64,000 nucleotides of DNA from positions 3,152,987 to 3,216,986 of the forward strand of contig NZ_CP031153.1 of the NCBI RefSeq assembly GCF_003352465.1, read 5' to 3'. Position numbers and translations under genes: made by a program. Shown piece by piece: positions 1 to 8,340 of this stretch (its first letter is position 1; every line of letters starts with the position of its first letter). This stretch comes from Kordia sp. SMS9 (GTDB lineage Bacteria > Bacteroidota > Bacteroidia > Flavobacteriales > Flavobacteriaceae). The notes below the pieces were generated by a model that saw nothing but the letters and a program-made list of their open reading frames with translations, did not search any database and was not told the DNA's origin.

Positions 1-37
1 CGCAAAATTAAATATGAAAATTAGACTAGGCGCGTAA

Positions 38-607
38 CTAATTATGACTCGGATCTTCAGGAGCATTCGACCAAATCAAATACTCACCACCAAGTTCCAT
101 CATTTTTTTACGCCAAATAGATTTGCAAGATTTGGAAATGATTTCTTTCTGAAACTCATTCTCCACAATAATCCAAGAATTGGAATTCAATTCTTCACTA
201 AGTTGATTGGCATGCCAACCAGAATAACCTAAGAAAAATTTAATGTCATCTTGTTGTAATTTGTCTTCTTCCAACAATTTAATAATAGAAGAAAAATCGC
301 CGCCCCAATAAATCCCCAGCGAAATTTCTATACTATTAGGCACCAAATGTGGTATTTTATGAATAAAATATAAATTATCTTGTTCTACAGGTCCGCCATT
401 ATATACTTTAAACGTCGTTTTTGCGTTCGAAAATTGCGGAATCAAGTCAGAAAGATGCACATTTAGTGGTTTATTTAAAATAAAGCCAATGGAACCTTCT
501 TCAGTATGATCAGCAAGTAAAACAACTGATCTGTTGAAAGATACATCTCCTATAATAGATGGTTCAGCTATTAAAAGATGTCCTTTATCTGGTTTTAAGG
601 CTATCAT
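38..607 (-). CDS. yqgE: YqgE/AlgH family protein (DUF179)
   Basis: This 189-aa protein has the usual length of the YqgE/AlgH family. Family motifs are visible: GSIGFILNKP at residues 38-47, NGGPV at 70-74 and GYSGWHANQLSEEL at about 127-140. The molecular function is not established; the proteins are small cytosolic alpha/beta folds, and the AlgH name comes from alginate regulation in Pseudomonas. It reads leftward and is separated from the upstream HU gene by a perfect hairpin at 691-718, so it is probably transcribed separately. The 37 bases left of it hold no recognisable gene. Confidence 0.93.
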   Translation of the reverse strand: MIALKPDKGHLLIAEPSIIGDVSFNRSVVLLADHTEEGSIGFILNKPLNVHLSDLIPQFSNAKTTFKVYNGGPVEQDNLYFIHKIPHLVPNSIEISLGIYWGGDFSSIIKLLEEDKLQQDDIKFFLGYSGWHANQLSEELNSNSWIIVENEFQKEIISKSCKSIWRKKMMELGGEYLIWSNAPEDPSHN

Positions 608-690
608 TTATTTTTTTTTAGGTTACTTAAATCTATTAAAAAAAAACCAAATAATCAAATTCAAGAAATTATCTAAACCTATATAAAACG

Positions 691-718
691 AAAAAGCACC
701 CAAATTTGGGTGCTTTTT
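691..718 (-). terminator. Rho-independent terminator after the HU gene
   Basis: A perfect palindrome with an A5 run on one side and a T5 run on the other; the stem core is AGCACCCAAA pairing with TTTGGGTGCT. It lies just downstream of the HU stop codon and upstream of yqgE, so it should end the HU transcript. Its symmetry makes it potentially bidirectional. Confidence 0.85.
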
Positions 719-740
719 GTCTAATTTATATGTAATATAA

Positions 741-1013
741 TTAGTTTACTGCTTTTCCTAAATCAGAACCTGCTTTAAATTTTACTACTTTTTTAGCAGC
801 AATTTGGATAGTTTTTCCAGTTTGTGGATTTCTTCCTTCTCTTGCAGCTCTTTCTGAAACTGACCAAGATCCGAAACCTACTAAAGAAACTCTTTTTCCG
901 TCCTTTAAAGCTCCTTCTACATTTCCTAAAAATGATTCCAATGACTTCTTTGCTGCAGCTTTAGAGATTCCTGCGTCAGCAGCCATTGCGTCAATTAATT
1001 CTGTTTTGTTCAT
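741..1013 (-). CDS. HU family DNA-binding protein
   Basis: A 90-aa protein of exactly the HU/IHF length. It starts MNKTELIDAMA, has the central LVGFGSW strand (about 44-50), and carries the DNA-intercalating arm tip RNPQTGK at residues 61-67 with the conserved proline. The C-terminal part KKVVKFKAGSDLGKAVN is typical. HU homodimers bend and compact DNA and help replication, recombination and transcription. It is flanked by its own promoter (1064-1093) and terminator (691-718), so it is a stand-alone, probably highly expressed gene. Confidence 0.97.
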   Translation of the reverse strand: MNKTELIDAMAADAGISKAAAKKSLESFLGNVEGALKDGKRVSLVGFGSWSVSERAAREGRNPQTGKTIQIAAKKVVKFKAGSDLGKAVN

Positions 1014-1063
1014 AATTGTTGAATTATTAATTGTTGGTTAAACATTATTTTTTAAAAGCACTA

Positions 1064-1093
1064 CAAATTTATACGGATTTCTTTGCCATGCAA
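1064..1093 (-). promoter_or_regulatory. Bacteroidota-type promoter of the HU gene
   Basis: Read on the minus strand there is TTG (complement of 1091-1093), a 19-bp spacer, and TAAATTTG (complement of 1064-1071). This is a perfect match to the Bacteroidota -33 TTG / -7 TAnnTTTG consensus with optimal spacing. It leaves a leader of roughly 45 nt before the HU start codon. Confidence 0.8.
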
Positions 1094-1196
1094 GTAATAG
1101 CGCGGGAAAACCGCGTTTTTGTTGATAACTTAATACGATTGTTAATAAACACAACGATTTTTTATTGTTTTTCTCTCGTATCAGTAAATATAAGGG

Positions 1197-2144
1197 TTAC
1201 GAGACTTTTGCCTCTTTTTCGAAGCGAAAACCGTTTAACAAAGCACTAATTTCCATTGAACGCTTTCCTGGAAGCTGTACAATTTTCAAAAAAATGTAAC
1301 CTTCTTGGATAGCAATTTTTACCTCTTTTTTAGTGCTAATCACACTTCCAACTGCATGTTGATGTGCTTCGACAATCTTTTCTACCTCATATATTTTAAT
1401 AGTATAGCGATCTTCTCCATTATATAAAGTGGTCCAAGCAGTAGGATACGGACTCAACCCACGAATCTTATTATATATATTGTCTATCGTATCTGTCCAA
1501 TCAATTTGGCAAGTTTCTTTGTGAATCTTGTAGGCCGTTTTGGTTTCTTCAATAGTAGGTTGTATTGTCGTGGAAACTTCATCCTTTTCTATATGTTGAA
1601 CGGTTTTCAGCACCAAACCACTTCCAATAGTCATCAGTTTATCATGTAATGAACCTGCATTTTCGGAAGGATCAATCAAAACTTCTTCCTGAAAAATCAT
1701 CGCGCCTGTATCAATCTTCTCATCAATAAAAAATGTTGTGACGCCCGTTTTGGTTTCTCCGTTAATAATTGCCCAATTAATTGGCGCGGCACCTCTATAA
1801 TCAGGAAGTAAAGAAGCGTGTAAATTAAAGGTTCCGTATTCGGGCATTTGCCAAACAACCTTTGGCAACATTCTAAATGCAACGACAATTTGTAAATTCG
1901 CGTTTAACGCTTTCAATGCTGAAACAAAAGAAGTGCGCTTCAAATTGGTAGGTTGCAACACGGTCAAATCATTTGCCAATGCAAACTTCTTTACTGCCGA
2001 TTGATGCAATTTTCGTCCACGACCTGCAGGCTTATCAGGTGCAGTAATTACGCCAACTACATTGTAATTTGCGTCTAAAAGTGCTTGTAATGTTGCTACG
2101 GCAAAATCGGGCGTGCCCATAAAAACGATTCTTAAATCTCTCAT
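1197..2144 (-). CDS. fmt: Methionyl-tRNA formyltransferase
   Basis: This 315-aa enzyme transfers a formyl group from 10-formyl-tetrahydrofolate to methionyl-tRNA(fMet) for translation initiation. The N-terminal formyltransferase domain shows FMGTPDFA (8-15), the catalytic-site stretch FNLHASLLPDYRGAAPI (106-122, with Asn107 and His109), and DEKIDTG (141-147, with Asp145). The C-terminal OB-like domain covers about residues 205-315, starting near IDWTDTIDNIYNKIRGLSPYPTA. Its start codon overlaps the recQ stop by 4 bases, so fmt is the last gene of a recQ-fmt operon. Confidence 0.97.
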   Translation of the reverse strand: MRDLRIVFMGTPDFAVATLQALLDANYNVVGVITAPDKPAGRGRKLHQSAVKKFALANDLTVLQPTNLKRTSFVSALKALNANLQIVVAFRMLPKVVWQMPEYGTFNLHASLLPDYRGAAPINWAIINGETKTGVTTFFIDEKIDTGAMIFQEEVLIDPSENAGSLHDKLMTIGSGLVLKTVQHIEKDEVSTTIQPTIEETKTAYKIHKETCQIDWTDTIDNIYNKIRGLSPYPTAWTTLYNGEDRYTIKIYEVEKIVEAHQHAVGSVISTKKEVKIAIQEGYIFLKIVQLPGKRSMEISALLNGFRFEKEAKVS

Positions 2145-4045
2145 ATAGTATATGTATACGTATTTTTTTCTGTTAAAGTAATCTGTTCAGCCTCCAAAAG
2201 TAATTGAATTACCGCTAATATAAGATTTTCTCTGTAAGGTAAAAGGGTACAAATTTCGGTAGAAGGCATCGGTTTTTCTTGTAAAAGTTTTAAAATTTCA
2301 TCTCTTACGAGGAATTGCAATTCCGTATCAGGTGTTGTAGTAGTTTTGGTTTTGCATACAGAGCAAATGCCGCATGCTTTTTTAGTATGTTCTCCAAAAT
2401 AGGAGAGTAGCTGTTTATTTTTACACGTTTCCGAATCTTTAATGTAGTTAATTACAGATTGAACGCGCTTCTTTTTCAGTTCCTGTTGTTGTTGTACTTC
2501 TTTTGCGATCGGATGAATGGTTTTGTCATCTTCACGTGCAACTAAAAAAGTGACTTCAGCGTCCGTTTGAATCTCGTCTAACAGTATAATTTCATCTTTT
2601 GCCAACTGCTGAATGGTCTCTGTAATTTTTCCCTTTGGCAATCCTAATTTCTGTGCGAGGAAGTGTGTGTTGATATTTATTTTCTGTTCAAAAGCGCCAC
2701 CGTAGGTTCGCAAAATAGCTTGTGTAATCAAACTAATGTTTGGATTCTTATCTAAATAATTCATCAAGTTGAATTGATCTACGATGAATTTTAAAGAAGT
2801 CTTTCGATGAAAATGCTGTGAAAGCTGAATAATACTATGTCTATCCAACAGTTGTAATGCGGAATATGTTTTTTGTGTGGGAAATTGATATGCTTTGCAA
2901 AAATCGTAAAAAGGCAAGGCATGTTTGGTATCATAGCCTTCACCATAGGCAATTTGAAAGAAACTACACAGCTTCCTGAACACGAGTTTTAAAAAATCGA
3001 CACTTGGCAAATTGTGAATGAATTGTTTTTGTAACGCATCAATATCGTTGGCATCCGTTAGAATGATGGCGTTTGCATATTCGCCATTTCGTCCGGCGCG
3101 CCCAGCTTCTTGATAATAATTTTCCAAACTATCGGGCAATTGCACATGAATCACGTTTTTTACATCAGGTTTGTCAATGCCCATTCCAAATGCATTCGTT
3201 GCTACGATGGTTTGTACTTTTCCTTGCAACCAAAGCTGAAGGTTCTTTTTTTTCACTTCTGACGAAAGTCCACCATGAAAAAACACACTCGTAAATCCTT
3301 TCCGTGAAAGCGCTTCTTGAATGCTCACGGTGCTTTTTCGGTTGCGCGTATACACAATGCAAGACTGTGGATATTTGCGCAAGGTTTTTTCAATCGTTGT
3401 GATTTTATGTTCAGTTTCCAACACGGTATAGGCTAAATTTTCACGTGTAAACGACTGCTGAAACTTTTGCACATTTTTTAAATGCAGACTTTCCTCAATA
3501 TCTTTTACAACGACTGGCGTTGCGGTCGCTGTCAGTGCAATACACGGAATATTTGGCAATAGTTCTCGAAGCGTATTGATGTTTTTATAGGCGGGACGAA
3601 AATCATTTCCCCATTGCGAAATACAATGTGCTTCATCAACTGCTATCAAATTGACGTTCATTTGCTTGATGCGCTCTTGAATGATTTCTTGTTGTAAACG
3701 TTCAGGAGACACATATAAAAACTTGTAATCGCCATACACACAATTGTCTAGTAAATTACTGATTTCTTCACGTTTCAGTCCGCCTGTAAGTGCAATTGCT
3801 TTAATTCCGTTTGCCTTTAAATTGGCAACTTGATCTTGAATCAAAGCTACTAATGGCGAAATGACGATGCAAATTCCGTCCATTGCCAATGCAGGAATTT
3901 GAAAACAAACTGATTTTCCACCGCCAGTGGGCAATAAAGCTAAGGTATCTTTTTGTTGAATAACCGCATTGATAATATCTTCTTGCAACGGACGAAACGA
4001 AGTATGTCCCCAGTATTTTTCTAGAAGTGCAAGCGGTTTGGTCAT
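2141..4045 (-). CDS. recQ: ATP-dependent DNA helicase RecQ (short form)
   Basis: A 634-aa superfamily 2 helicase that unwinds DNA 3'-5' in recombinational repair. Walker A TGGGKS is at residues 40-45, DEAH at 137-140 followed by CISQWGNDFRP, and motif VI YQEAGRAGRNG at about 311-321. A RecQ zinc-binding cysteine set occurs near residues 540-565 (CKNKQLL...CGICSVC). At 634 aa it is probably without an HRDC domain; many flavobacteria carry this short RecQ beside a longer one, which would lie elsewhere. It overlaps both neighbours by 4 bases (ATGA-type junctions), so translational coupling is likely. Confidence 0.96.
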   Translation of the reverse strand: MTKPLALLEKYWGHTSFRPLQEDIINAVIQQKDTLALLPTGGGKSVCFQIPALAMDGICIVISPLVALIQDQVANLKANGIKAIALTGGLKREEISNLLDNCVYGDYKFLYVSPERLQQEIIQERIKQMNVNLIAVDEAHCISQWGNDFRPAYKNINTLRELLPNIPCIALTATATPVVVKDIEESLHLKNVQKFQQSFTRENLAYTVLETEHKITTIEKTLRKYPQSCIVYTRNRKSTVSIQEALSRKGFTSVFFHGGLSSEVKKKNLQLWLQGKVQTIVATNAFGMGIDKPDVKNVIHVQLPDSLENYYQEAGRAGRNGEYANAIILTDANDIDALQKQFIHNLPSVDFLKLVFRKLCSFFQIAYGEGYDTKHALPFYDFCKAYQFPTQKTYSALQLLDRHSIIQLSQHFHRKTSLKFIVDQFNLMNYLDKNPNISLITQAILRTYGGAFEQKININTHFLAQKLGLPKGKITETIQQLAKDEIILLDEIQTDAEVTFLVAREDDKTIHPIAKEVQQQQELKKKRVQSVINYIKDSETCKNKQLLSYFGEHTKKACGICSVCKTKTTTTPDTELQFLVRDEILKLLQEKPMPSTEICTLLPYRENLILAVIQLLLEAEQITLTEKNTYTYTI

Positions 4046-4671
4046 TCGTGAGTTTTAAGTGTATTTAGGATAAATGTTACACGTTCTGAAACAGTTCCAA
4101 AAGGAACATCAATTAGATGATATCCATGTTTTTCATACGCAGTTGTCAAATATTGTTGAATTTTTTGGGCTTCTTCATAACTTTCGTAACGTTCATTATC
4201 TTGCTCATAAATTTCTTCCCAAGGCGCCAACATAAACACAATGTCGTATGTATACTCGTAGCATGCATTGTGGAACATTTCTGGGTACGAATCGCCTGTA
4301 TAATCCATATATGCGGCTACATCAGGAATGCCTCGATCGTAAAAAGCATAGGGTGTATTGAGCGGTTCGGCATCTTTAAATTGTTCAATTCTACCTTTTA
4401 GGAGCAATTCGCTAAACAATAACGGTTGTGTTAAAAATAATTGTTCAATGCCTCTTTTTTGTGCTGCGGCTGTGACTTCTCGTGAAATTTCATGAAAGCA
4501 CACATGTCCTTTTGCTTCTAAATCAGTAATTAAGGTAGATTTTCCTGTGCCAGGTCCGCCAACAATAAGTATTCTTTTCGTGTTCAATCTGAATAATTTA
4601 TGGGATAAAATTACGGAAATTGTAAGGAATATGAAAGTTTTTAGTTCGAGTCGGAGACTCACACTAGTCAT
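4042..4671 (-). CDS. Small AAA/P-loop ATPase-kinase-like protein
   Basis: Up to 209 aa. A P-loop GGPGTGKS sits at residues 38-45 of the longest form, followed by a DRGIPDVAAYMDY stretch and a C-terminal half resembling the AAA_28 / nucleoside-kinase-like ATPases of Bacteroidota. The substrate is unknown. The first 28 residues are hydrophobic and unlike the family; a TTG start at 4587 giving (M)NTKRILIVGGPG is more natural, so the true protein may be about 181 aa. It opens the NTPase-recQ-fmt operon, with a 4-base overlap into recQ. Confidence 0.8.
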   Translation of the reverse strand: MTSVSLRLELKTFIFLTISVILSHKLFRLNTKRILIVGGPGTGKSTLITDLEAKGHVCFHEISREVTAAAQKRGIEQLFLTQPLLFSELLLKGRIEQFKDAEPLNTPYAFYDRGIPDVAAYMDYTGDSYPEMFHNACYEYTYDIVFMLAPWEEIYEQDNERYESYEEAQKIQQYLTTAYEKHGYHLIDVPFGTVSERVTFILNTLKTHE

Positions 4672-4742
4672 AGAAGTTTTTAAATGGCTGGTCAGCGTCT
4701 GAGACTCTGACTAAAACTATATAAAAGTTTTCAAAGAAGCTG

Positions 4743-4750
4743 TATCTTTG
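4743..4750 (+). promoter_or_regulatory. -7 element upstream of the DUF493 gene
   Basis: TATCTTTG matches the Bacteroidota -7 consensus TAnnTTTG exactly and lies about 25 bases before the ATG at 4776. No clear TTG -33 box is present at the expected distance, so strength is uncertain. Confidence 0.55.
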
Positions 4751-4775
4751 CCATTCACTAAGAAAAATAGACTGT

Positions 4776-5066
4776 ATGAGTTCAAAAAACGATTCACAAG
4801 CGTTTTATGCAAAATTGAAAACACAATTAGAGGAAACGACTCAATTTCCATCATTATACATGTATAAATTCATTGTCCCTTCTAGCGAAGAAAGAATCCA
4901 AGAAGTACATGAAGTTTTTAATAATTTAGGCGCGGTTATCAATACTAAAAAGTCTTCAAAAGGAACCTATACAAGTGTAACCATTACGGCAAATATGAAA
5001 AGTGCCGACGCTGTAATTGCTAAATATAAGGAAGCAAGTATGATAGAAGGTATAATTTCTCTGTAA
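4776..5066 (+). CDS. DUF493 family protein (YbeD-like)
   Basis: This 96-aa protein matches the DUF493/YbeD fold, a small ferredoxin-like ACT-type domain. Typical features are FPSLYMYKFIVPS, FNNLGAVINTKKSSKGTYTSVTI and the C-terminal IAKYKEASMIEGIISL. Family members are thought to be small regulatory binding domains; no enzymatic activity is known. It is divergent from the NTPase-recQ-fmt operon and has a -7 box just upstream. The next gene starts about 100 bases downstream. Confidence 0.88.
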   Translation: MSSKNDSQAFYAKLKTQLEETTQFPSLYMYKFIVPSSEERIQEVHEVFNNLGAVINTKKSSKGTYTSVTITANMKSADAVIAKYKEASMIEGIISL

Positions 5067-5170
5067 GGAACAGAGTTATATAGATTTTTTTTACTATTTT
5101 GCAAGCACAAAATAATCTTCACACGAACTTTATTTTACTTCAATAACATACCTTACAAATACATTTTATT

Positions 5171-5815
5171 TTGATTGACCAATTAGAGTACAATACAGAA
5201 CGCCTACGATTGATTATTCCTGAATATGGTCGTCATATTCAAAAAATGATTGATATTGCCGTTGCTACAGAAGATGCCGAAGAACGCAATAAACAAGCAA
5301 AAGCTATTATTGGCGTGATGGGAAATTTACAACCGCATCTGCGTGATGTGCCTGATTTTCAACACAAGTTGTGGGATCAGCTTTTTATCATGTCTGATTT
5401 TAAACTAGACGTAGACTCTCCATTTCCAAAACCATCTAAAGAAATATTGCAAGAACGTCCTGATCCGTTAGGATATCCGCAAAACTTCCCTAAATATCGT
5501 TTCTATGGAAATAATATAAAGCGAATGATTGATGTGGCTAATAACTGGGAAGAAGGCGAAATGAAAGAAGCGTTAGAGTATGCCATTGCCAATCACATGA
5601 AAAAATGCTACCTCAATTGGAATAAAGATACGGTAGAAGATTACGTTATTTTCAAACATTTATTTGAGTTGAGTGATGGTAAAATTGATTTGGCTGCGAA
5701 AAATGAAGACTTGTCAGATGCTTCCAATCTGCTGAAGCAAAAGAAAAAGTTTACGCACAGCAATAAAAATCAACAACGAAGTAACAAAAACCGTAGCAAT
5801 AGAAAGCGCTACTAA
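5171..5815 (+). CDS. DUF4290 domain-containing protein
   Basis: A 214-aa protein of the Bacteroidota-specific DUF4290 family. It begins (M)IDQLEYNTERLRLIIPEYGRHIQ, the diagnostic start of the family, from a TTG codon; no in-frame ATG precedes it. The tail from about residue 190 is a very basic, low-complexity KKKFTHSNKNQQRSNKNRSN-type segment, suggesting nucleic-acid contact (inference). It sits 21 bases before murA in the same direction, an arrangement conserved in Flavobacteriia as far as I recall, so the two are probably co-transcribed. Confidence 0.88.
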   Translation: MIDQLEYNTERLRLIIPEYGRHIQKMIDIAVATEDAEERNKQAKAIIGVMGNLQPHLRDVPDFQHKLWDQLFIMSDFKLDVDSPFPKPSKEILQERPDPLGYPQNFPKYRFYGNNIKRMIDVANNWEEGEMKEALEYAIANHMKKCYLNWNKDTVEDYVIFKHLFELSDGKIDLAAKNEDLSDASNLLKQKKKFTHSNKNQQRSNKNRSNRKRY

Positions 5816-5836
5816 CAAAATTCATTATCATATTTT

Positions 5837-7144
5837 ATGGGGACTTTTAAGATTGAAGGTGGTCATCAGTTAAAAGGAAGTATTCAGCCACAAGGTGCTA
5901 AAAATGAAGCGTTGCAAATATTATGTGCCGTTTTGTTAACACCTGAAAAAGTGACAATTAGCAATATTCCTGACATTGTCGATGTAAACAAATTAATCAT
6001 GCTTTTAGGAAACTTAGGTGTGAAAACTCAAAAAAACGGACCAGGATCGTATACGTTTCAATCGGACGATATCAATCTCAAATACTTAGAATCAGAACAA
6101 TTTAAAGAAGAAGGACGTGGATTGCGAGGTTCTATCATGATTGTAGGGCCATTATTAGCGCGTTTTGGGAAAGGATATATTCCGAAACCTGGCGGAGATA
6201 AAATTGGTCGCAGACGTTTAGATACGCATTTTGAAGGTTTTATAAAGCTTGGCGCAAAATTTAGATACAATCGAGAAGATTATTTTTACGGTGTAGAAGC
6301 GAAAAAGTTGCAAGGAACCTACATGTTATTGGATGAAGCTTCCGTAACAGGAACCGCTAATATTGTAATGGCAGCCGTATTAGCAGAAGGAACCACAACA
6401 ATTTACAATGCTGCTTGCGAACCGTATTTGCAACAATTGTGTAAAATGTTGAACCGAATGGGCGCTAAAATTAGTGGCGTAGGTTCAAATTTATTAGTAA
6501 TTGAAGGTGTTGACGAATTAGGTGGAACAGAACACAGAATGCTTCCAGATATGATTGAAATTGGAAGTTGGATCGGTTTGGCGGCGATGACTAAAAGCGA
6601 ACTCACAATTAAAAATGTAAGTTGGGAAGATTTAGGTCAAATACCAGAAGTATTTAGAAAACTCGGAATTACAGTGGAACGTCAAGGTGATGATATTCAT
6701 GTACCTGCACATAAAGATGGATATGAAATTCAAAATTATATTGACGGTTCTATCTTAACGATTGCGGATGCACCGTGGCCTGGATTTACGCCTGATTTGC
6801 TAAGTATTGTCTTGGTAGTTGCTACGCAAGCACGCGGAAGTGTCTTAGTACATCAAAAAATGTTTGAAAGCCGCTTATTCTTTGTTGATAAATTGATTGA
6901 TATGGGCGCAAAAATTATTCTATGTGATCCGCATAGAGCAAGCGTTATTGGTCACGACTTTAAATCGCAACTAAAAGCAACCACAATGGTTTCACCAGAC
7001 ATTAGAGCGGGAATTTCATTATTGATTGCGGCGTTATCTGCTAAAGGAACTTCCACAATTCACAATATTGAACAAATTGATAGAGGTTACGAAAATATTG
7101 ACGAACGTTTACGTGCCATTGGAGCGAAGATTGTACGTTTATAA
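5837..7144 (+). CDS. murA: UDP-N-acetylglucosamine 1-carboxyvinyltransferase, Asp-type active site
   Basis: The 435-aa MurA adds enolpyruvate from PEP to UDP-GlcNAc, the first committed step of peptidoglycan synthesis, in the cytosol. It starts MGTFKIEGGHQLKGSIQPQGAKNEAL, with the substrate-binding Lys22-Asn23. The catalytic loop reads KPGGDKIGRRRLDTHFEG: at residue 121 there is Asp where E. coli MurA has Cys115. Cys-to-Asp MurA enzymes are known to be active and insensitive to fosfomycin. A terminator follows at 7171-7205. Confidence 0.97.
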   Translation: MGTFKIEGGHQLKGSIQPQGAKNEALQILCAVLLTPEKVTISNIPDIVDVNKLIMLLGNLGVKTQKNGPGSYTFQSDDINLKYLESEQFKEEGRGLRGSIMIVGPLLARFGKGYIPKPGGDKIGRRRLDTHFEGFIKLGAKFRYNREDYFYGVEAKKLQGTYMLLDEASVTGTANIVMAAVLAEGTTTIYNAACEPYLQQLCKMLNRMGAKISGVGSNLLVIEGVDELGGTEHRMLPDMIEIGSWIGLAAMTKSELTIKNVSWEDLGQIPEVFRKLGITVERQGDDIHVPAHKDGYEIQNYIDGSILTIADAPWPGFTPDLLSIVLVVATQARGSVLVHQKMFESRLFFVDKLIDMGAKIILCDPHRASVIGHDFKSQLKATTMVSPDIRAGISLLIAALSAKGTSTIHNIEQIDRGYENIDERLRAIGAKIVRL

Positions 7145-7170
7145 TTTTTACACATAAAAAATACATACAG

Positions 7171-7205
7171 AAAGTCATTTTATGAGAATAGAGTGACTTT
7201 TTTTT
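7171..7205 (+). terminator. Rho-independent terminator after murA
   Basis: The stem AAAGTCA (7171-7177) pairs with TGACTTT (7194-7200) around a 16-nt loop and runs directly into a long T tract. It lies 26 bases after the murA stop. Confidence 0.75.
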
Positions 7206-7224
7206 ATGGGAAGATTTTTAGAGA

Positions 7225-8058
7225 TTATATTTTCGTAACTTTAATCTCAACACGTCTATTAGAACTGCGATCGCGTCTTCCTTTTTCAGGAAAACGTAAT
7301 GGAGAGGTAAATGCGTATCCTTTGTAGCTGAGTCGTTTTGCTGAAATTCCTCTGCTAATTAAATATCTGTAAATAAAACGCGCTCTATCAATAGAAAGGG
7401 TTTGCGTACCTGTATCACTATTTAAAGCATCTGAAATATCGTCGCCACCGCAACATACATGTCCTTGTATTTCCACATGAATAGTTCTGTTTTTCCTTAA
7501 AAACCGAACTAGTTTTTCGAGTTCTTTTTTAGAGGATTTCATCAGTGTAACTCTTCCAACTTTAAAATTAATTTTTCCAAAAGCATACGATTTCCCTACT
7601 CGAAGTTTATTGATTGGAACAGCATAAATGTTTTCTTTCCGAGAAACAACTACAGGTTTATTTTCGTTTTTTGAAATAACAATAGAAACTCTTCGATGTT
7701 GTCTTACACCAACACGTTCATTTTGGTTTTTAGCTGCTGTTGGCAATTCGCCTTTTGCTTCTTTTTCAATAGAATTGATAAGCCATACATAATTTTTTTC
7801 CAAAAAAGTACTTACGGAAGTCGCTCTGTCTTGTGAGAGTTTGAGATTGAAATTTTCAGTATCTACAAAATCGGTATAGCCTTTTATGATAAAATTGTAA
7901 GTAGCAGTGCTATCTAAAGAGGAAAGTTGTTTGTGTATTTTTTTGGTATTTTTGGTTGATAGCGTGAATTTTCCAGAGCCAAAATAAATGTCAAACTCAA
8001 CTTCTTGTGCTTGGCAAAGACTGATACTACATAACCAGATGATAAGTAGTTGTTTCAT
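7225..8058 (-). CDS. OmpA-family outer membrane protein with two OmpA-like domains
   Basis: The 277-aa form starting at 8058 (MKQLLIIWLCSISLCQAQ) has a clear signal peptide; a longer reading from 8088 adds 10 residues and is unlikely. The C-terminal half (about 150-277) is a peptidoglycan-binding OmpA domain with VEIQGHVCCGG, DRARFIYRYL and the closing DRSSNRRVEI. The N-terminal half (about 20-145) also looks like a diverged OmpA-like domain (FIIKGYTD, LSQDRATSV, QHRRVSIVI). It probably tethers the outer membrane to the cell wall. Convergent with murA. Confidence 0.85.
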   Translation of the reverse strand: MKQLLIIWLCSISLCQAQEVEFDIYFGSGKFTLSTKNTKKIHKQLSSLDSTATYNFIIKGYTDFVDTENFNLKLSQDRATSVSTFLEKNYVWLINSIEKEAKGELPTAAKNQNERVGVRQHRRVSIVISKNENKPVVVSRKENIYAVPINKLRVGKSYAFGKINFKVGRVTLMKSSKKELEKLVRFLRKNRTIHVEIQGHVCCGGDDISDALNSDTGTQTLSIDRARFIYRYLISRGISAKRLSYKGYAFTSPLRFPEKGRRDRSSNRRVEIKVTKI

Positions 8059-8105
8059 AAGATACCTTTTGGGATGAAAAAGGTACAAAAATCTATATAA
8101 AAAAT

Positions 8106-8132
8106 AAGGGCAACTAAAAGATAGTTGCCCTT
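8106..8132 (-). terminator. Terminator at the end of the fasciclin transcription unit
   Basis: A 10-bp stem, AAGGGCAACT (8106-8115) with AGTTGCCCTT (8123-8132), around a 7-nt loop. On the minus strand it is followed by TATTTTTTATA, so it terminates leftward transcription coming from the FAS1 gene and its remnant. Confidence 0.75.
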
Positions 8133-8168
8133 ACCAGTCTTAAAAATGGTTTTTTGAATCTAATACAC

Positions 8169-8306
8169 CTAATTTAGATTCGGTAATATAACCTTATTAA
8201 CAACATGAATTACACCATTCACTGTCTGAACTTCAGCGACGTTAGCCGCCGGTTCTATTGTATAAGTCTGTAAAATCTTATTGTGTGTAGCTGTTTTACA
8301 AACATT
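8169..8306 (-). pseudogene. Remnant of a fasciclin (FAS1) domain C-terminus
   Basis: Reading leftward, 45 codons are open between two in-frame stops and end in a typical FAS1 tail: NVAEVQTVNGVIHVVNKVIL then PNLN and a stop. The intact neighbour gene at 8341-9312 ends almost identically (VQAANGVIHVISEVILPQL). There is no start codon and only the last part of one domain is left. It looks like the 3' end of a deleted or collapsed tandem paralogue. Confidence 0.7.
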
Positions 8307-8340
8307 TTAATTTCATTTTAATTTTTACCAATCACCTATA

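Noticed and set aside
1..37. A gene downstream of yqgE running off the left edge
   Set aside because: The 37 bases contain stops in the reading frames that would matter and no recognisable coding sequence.
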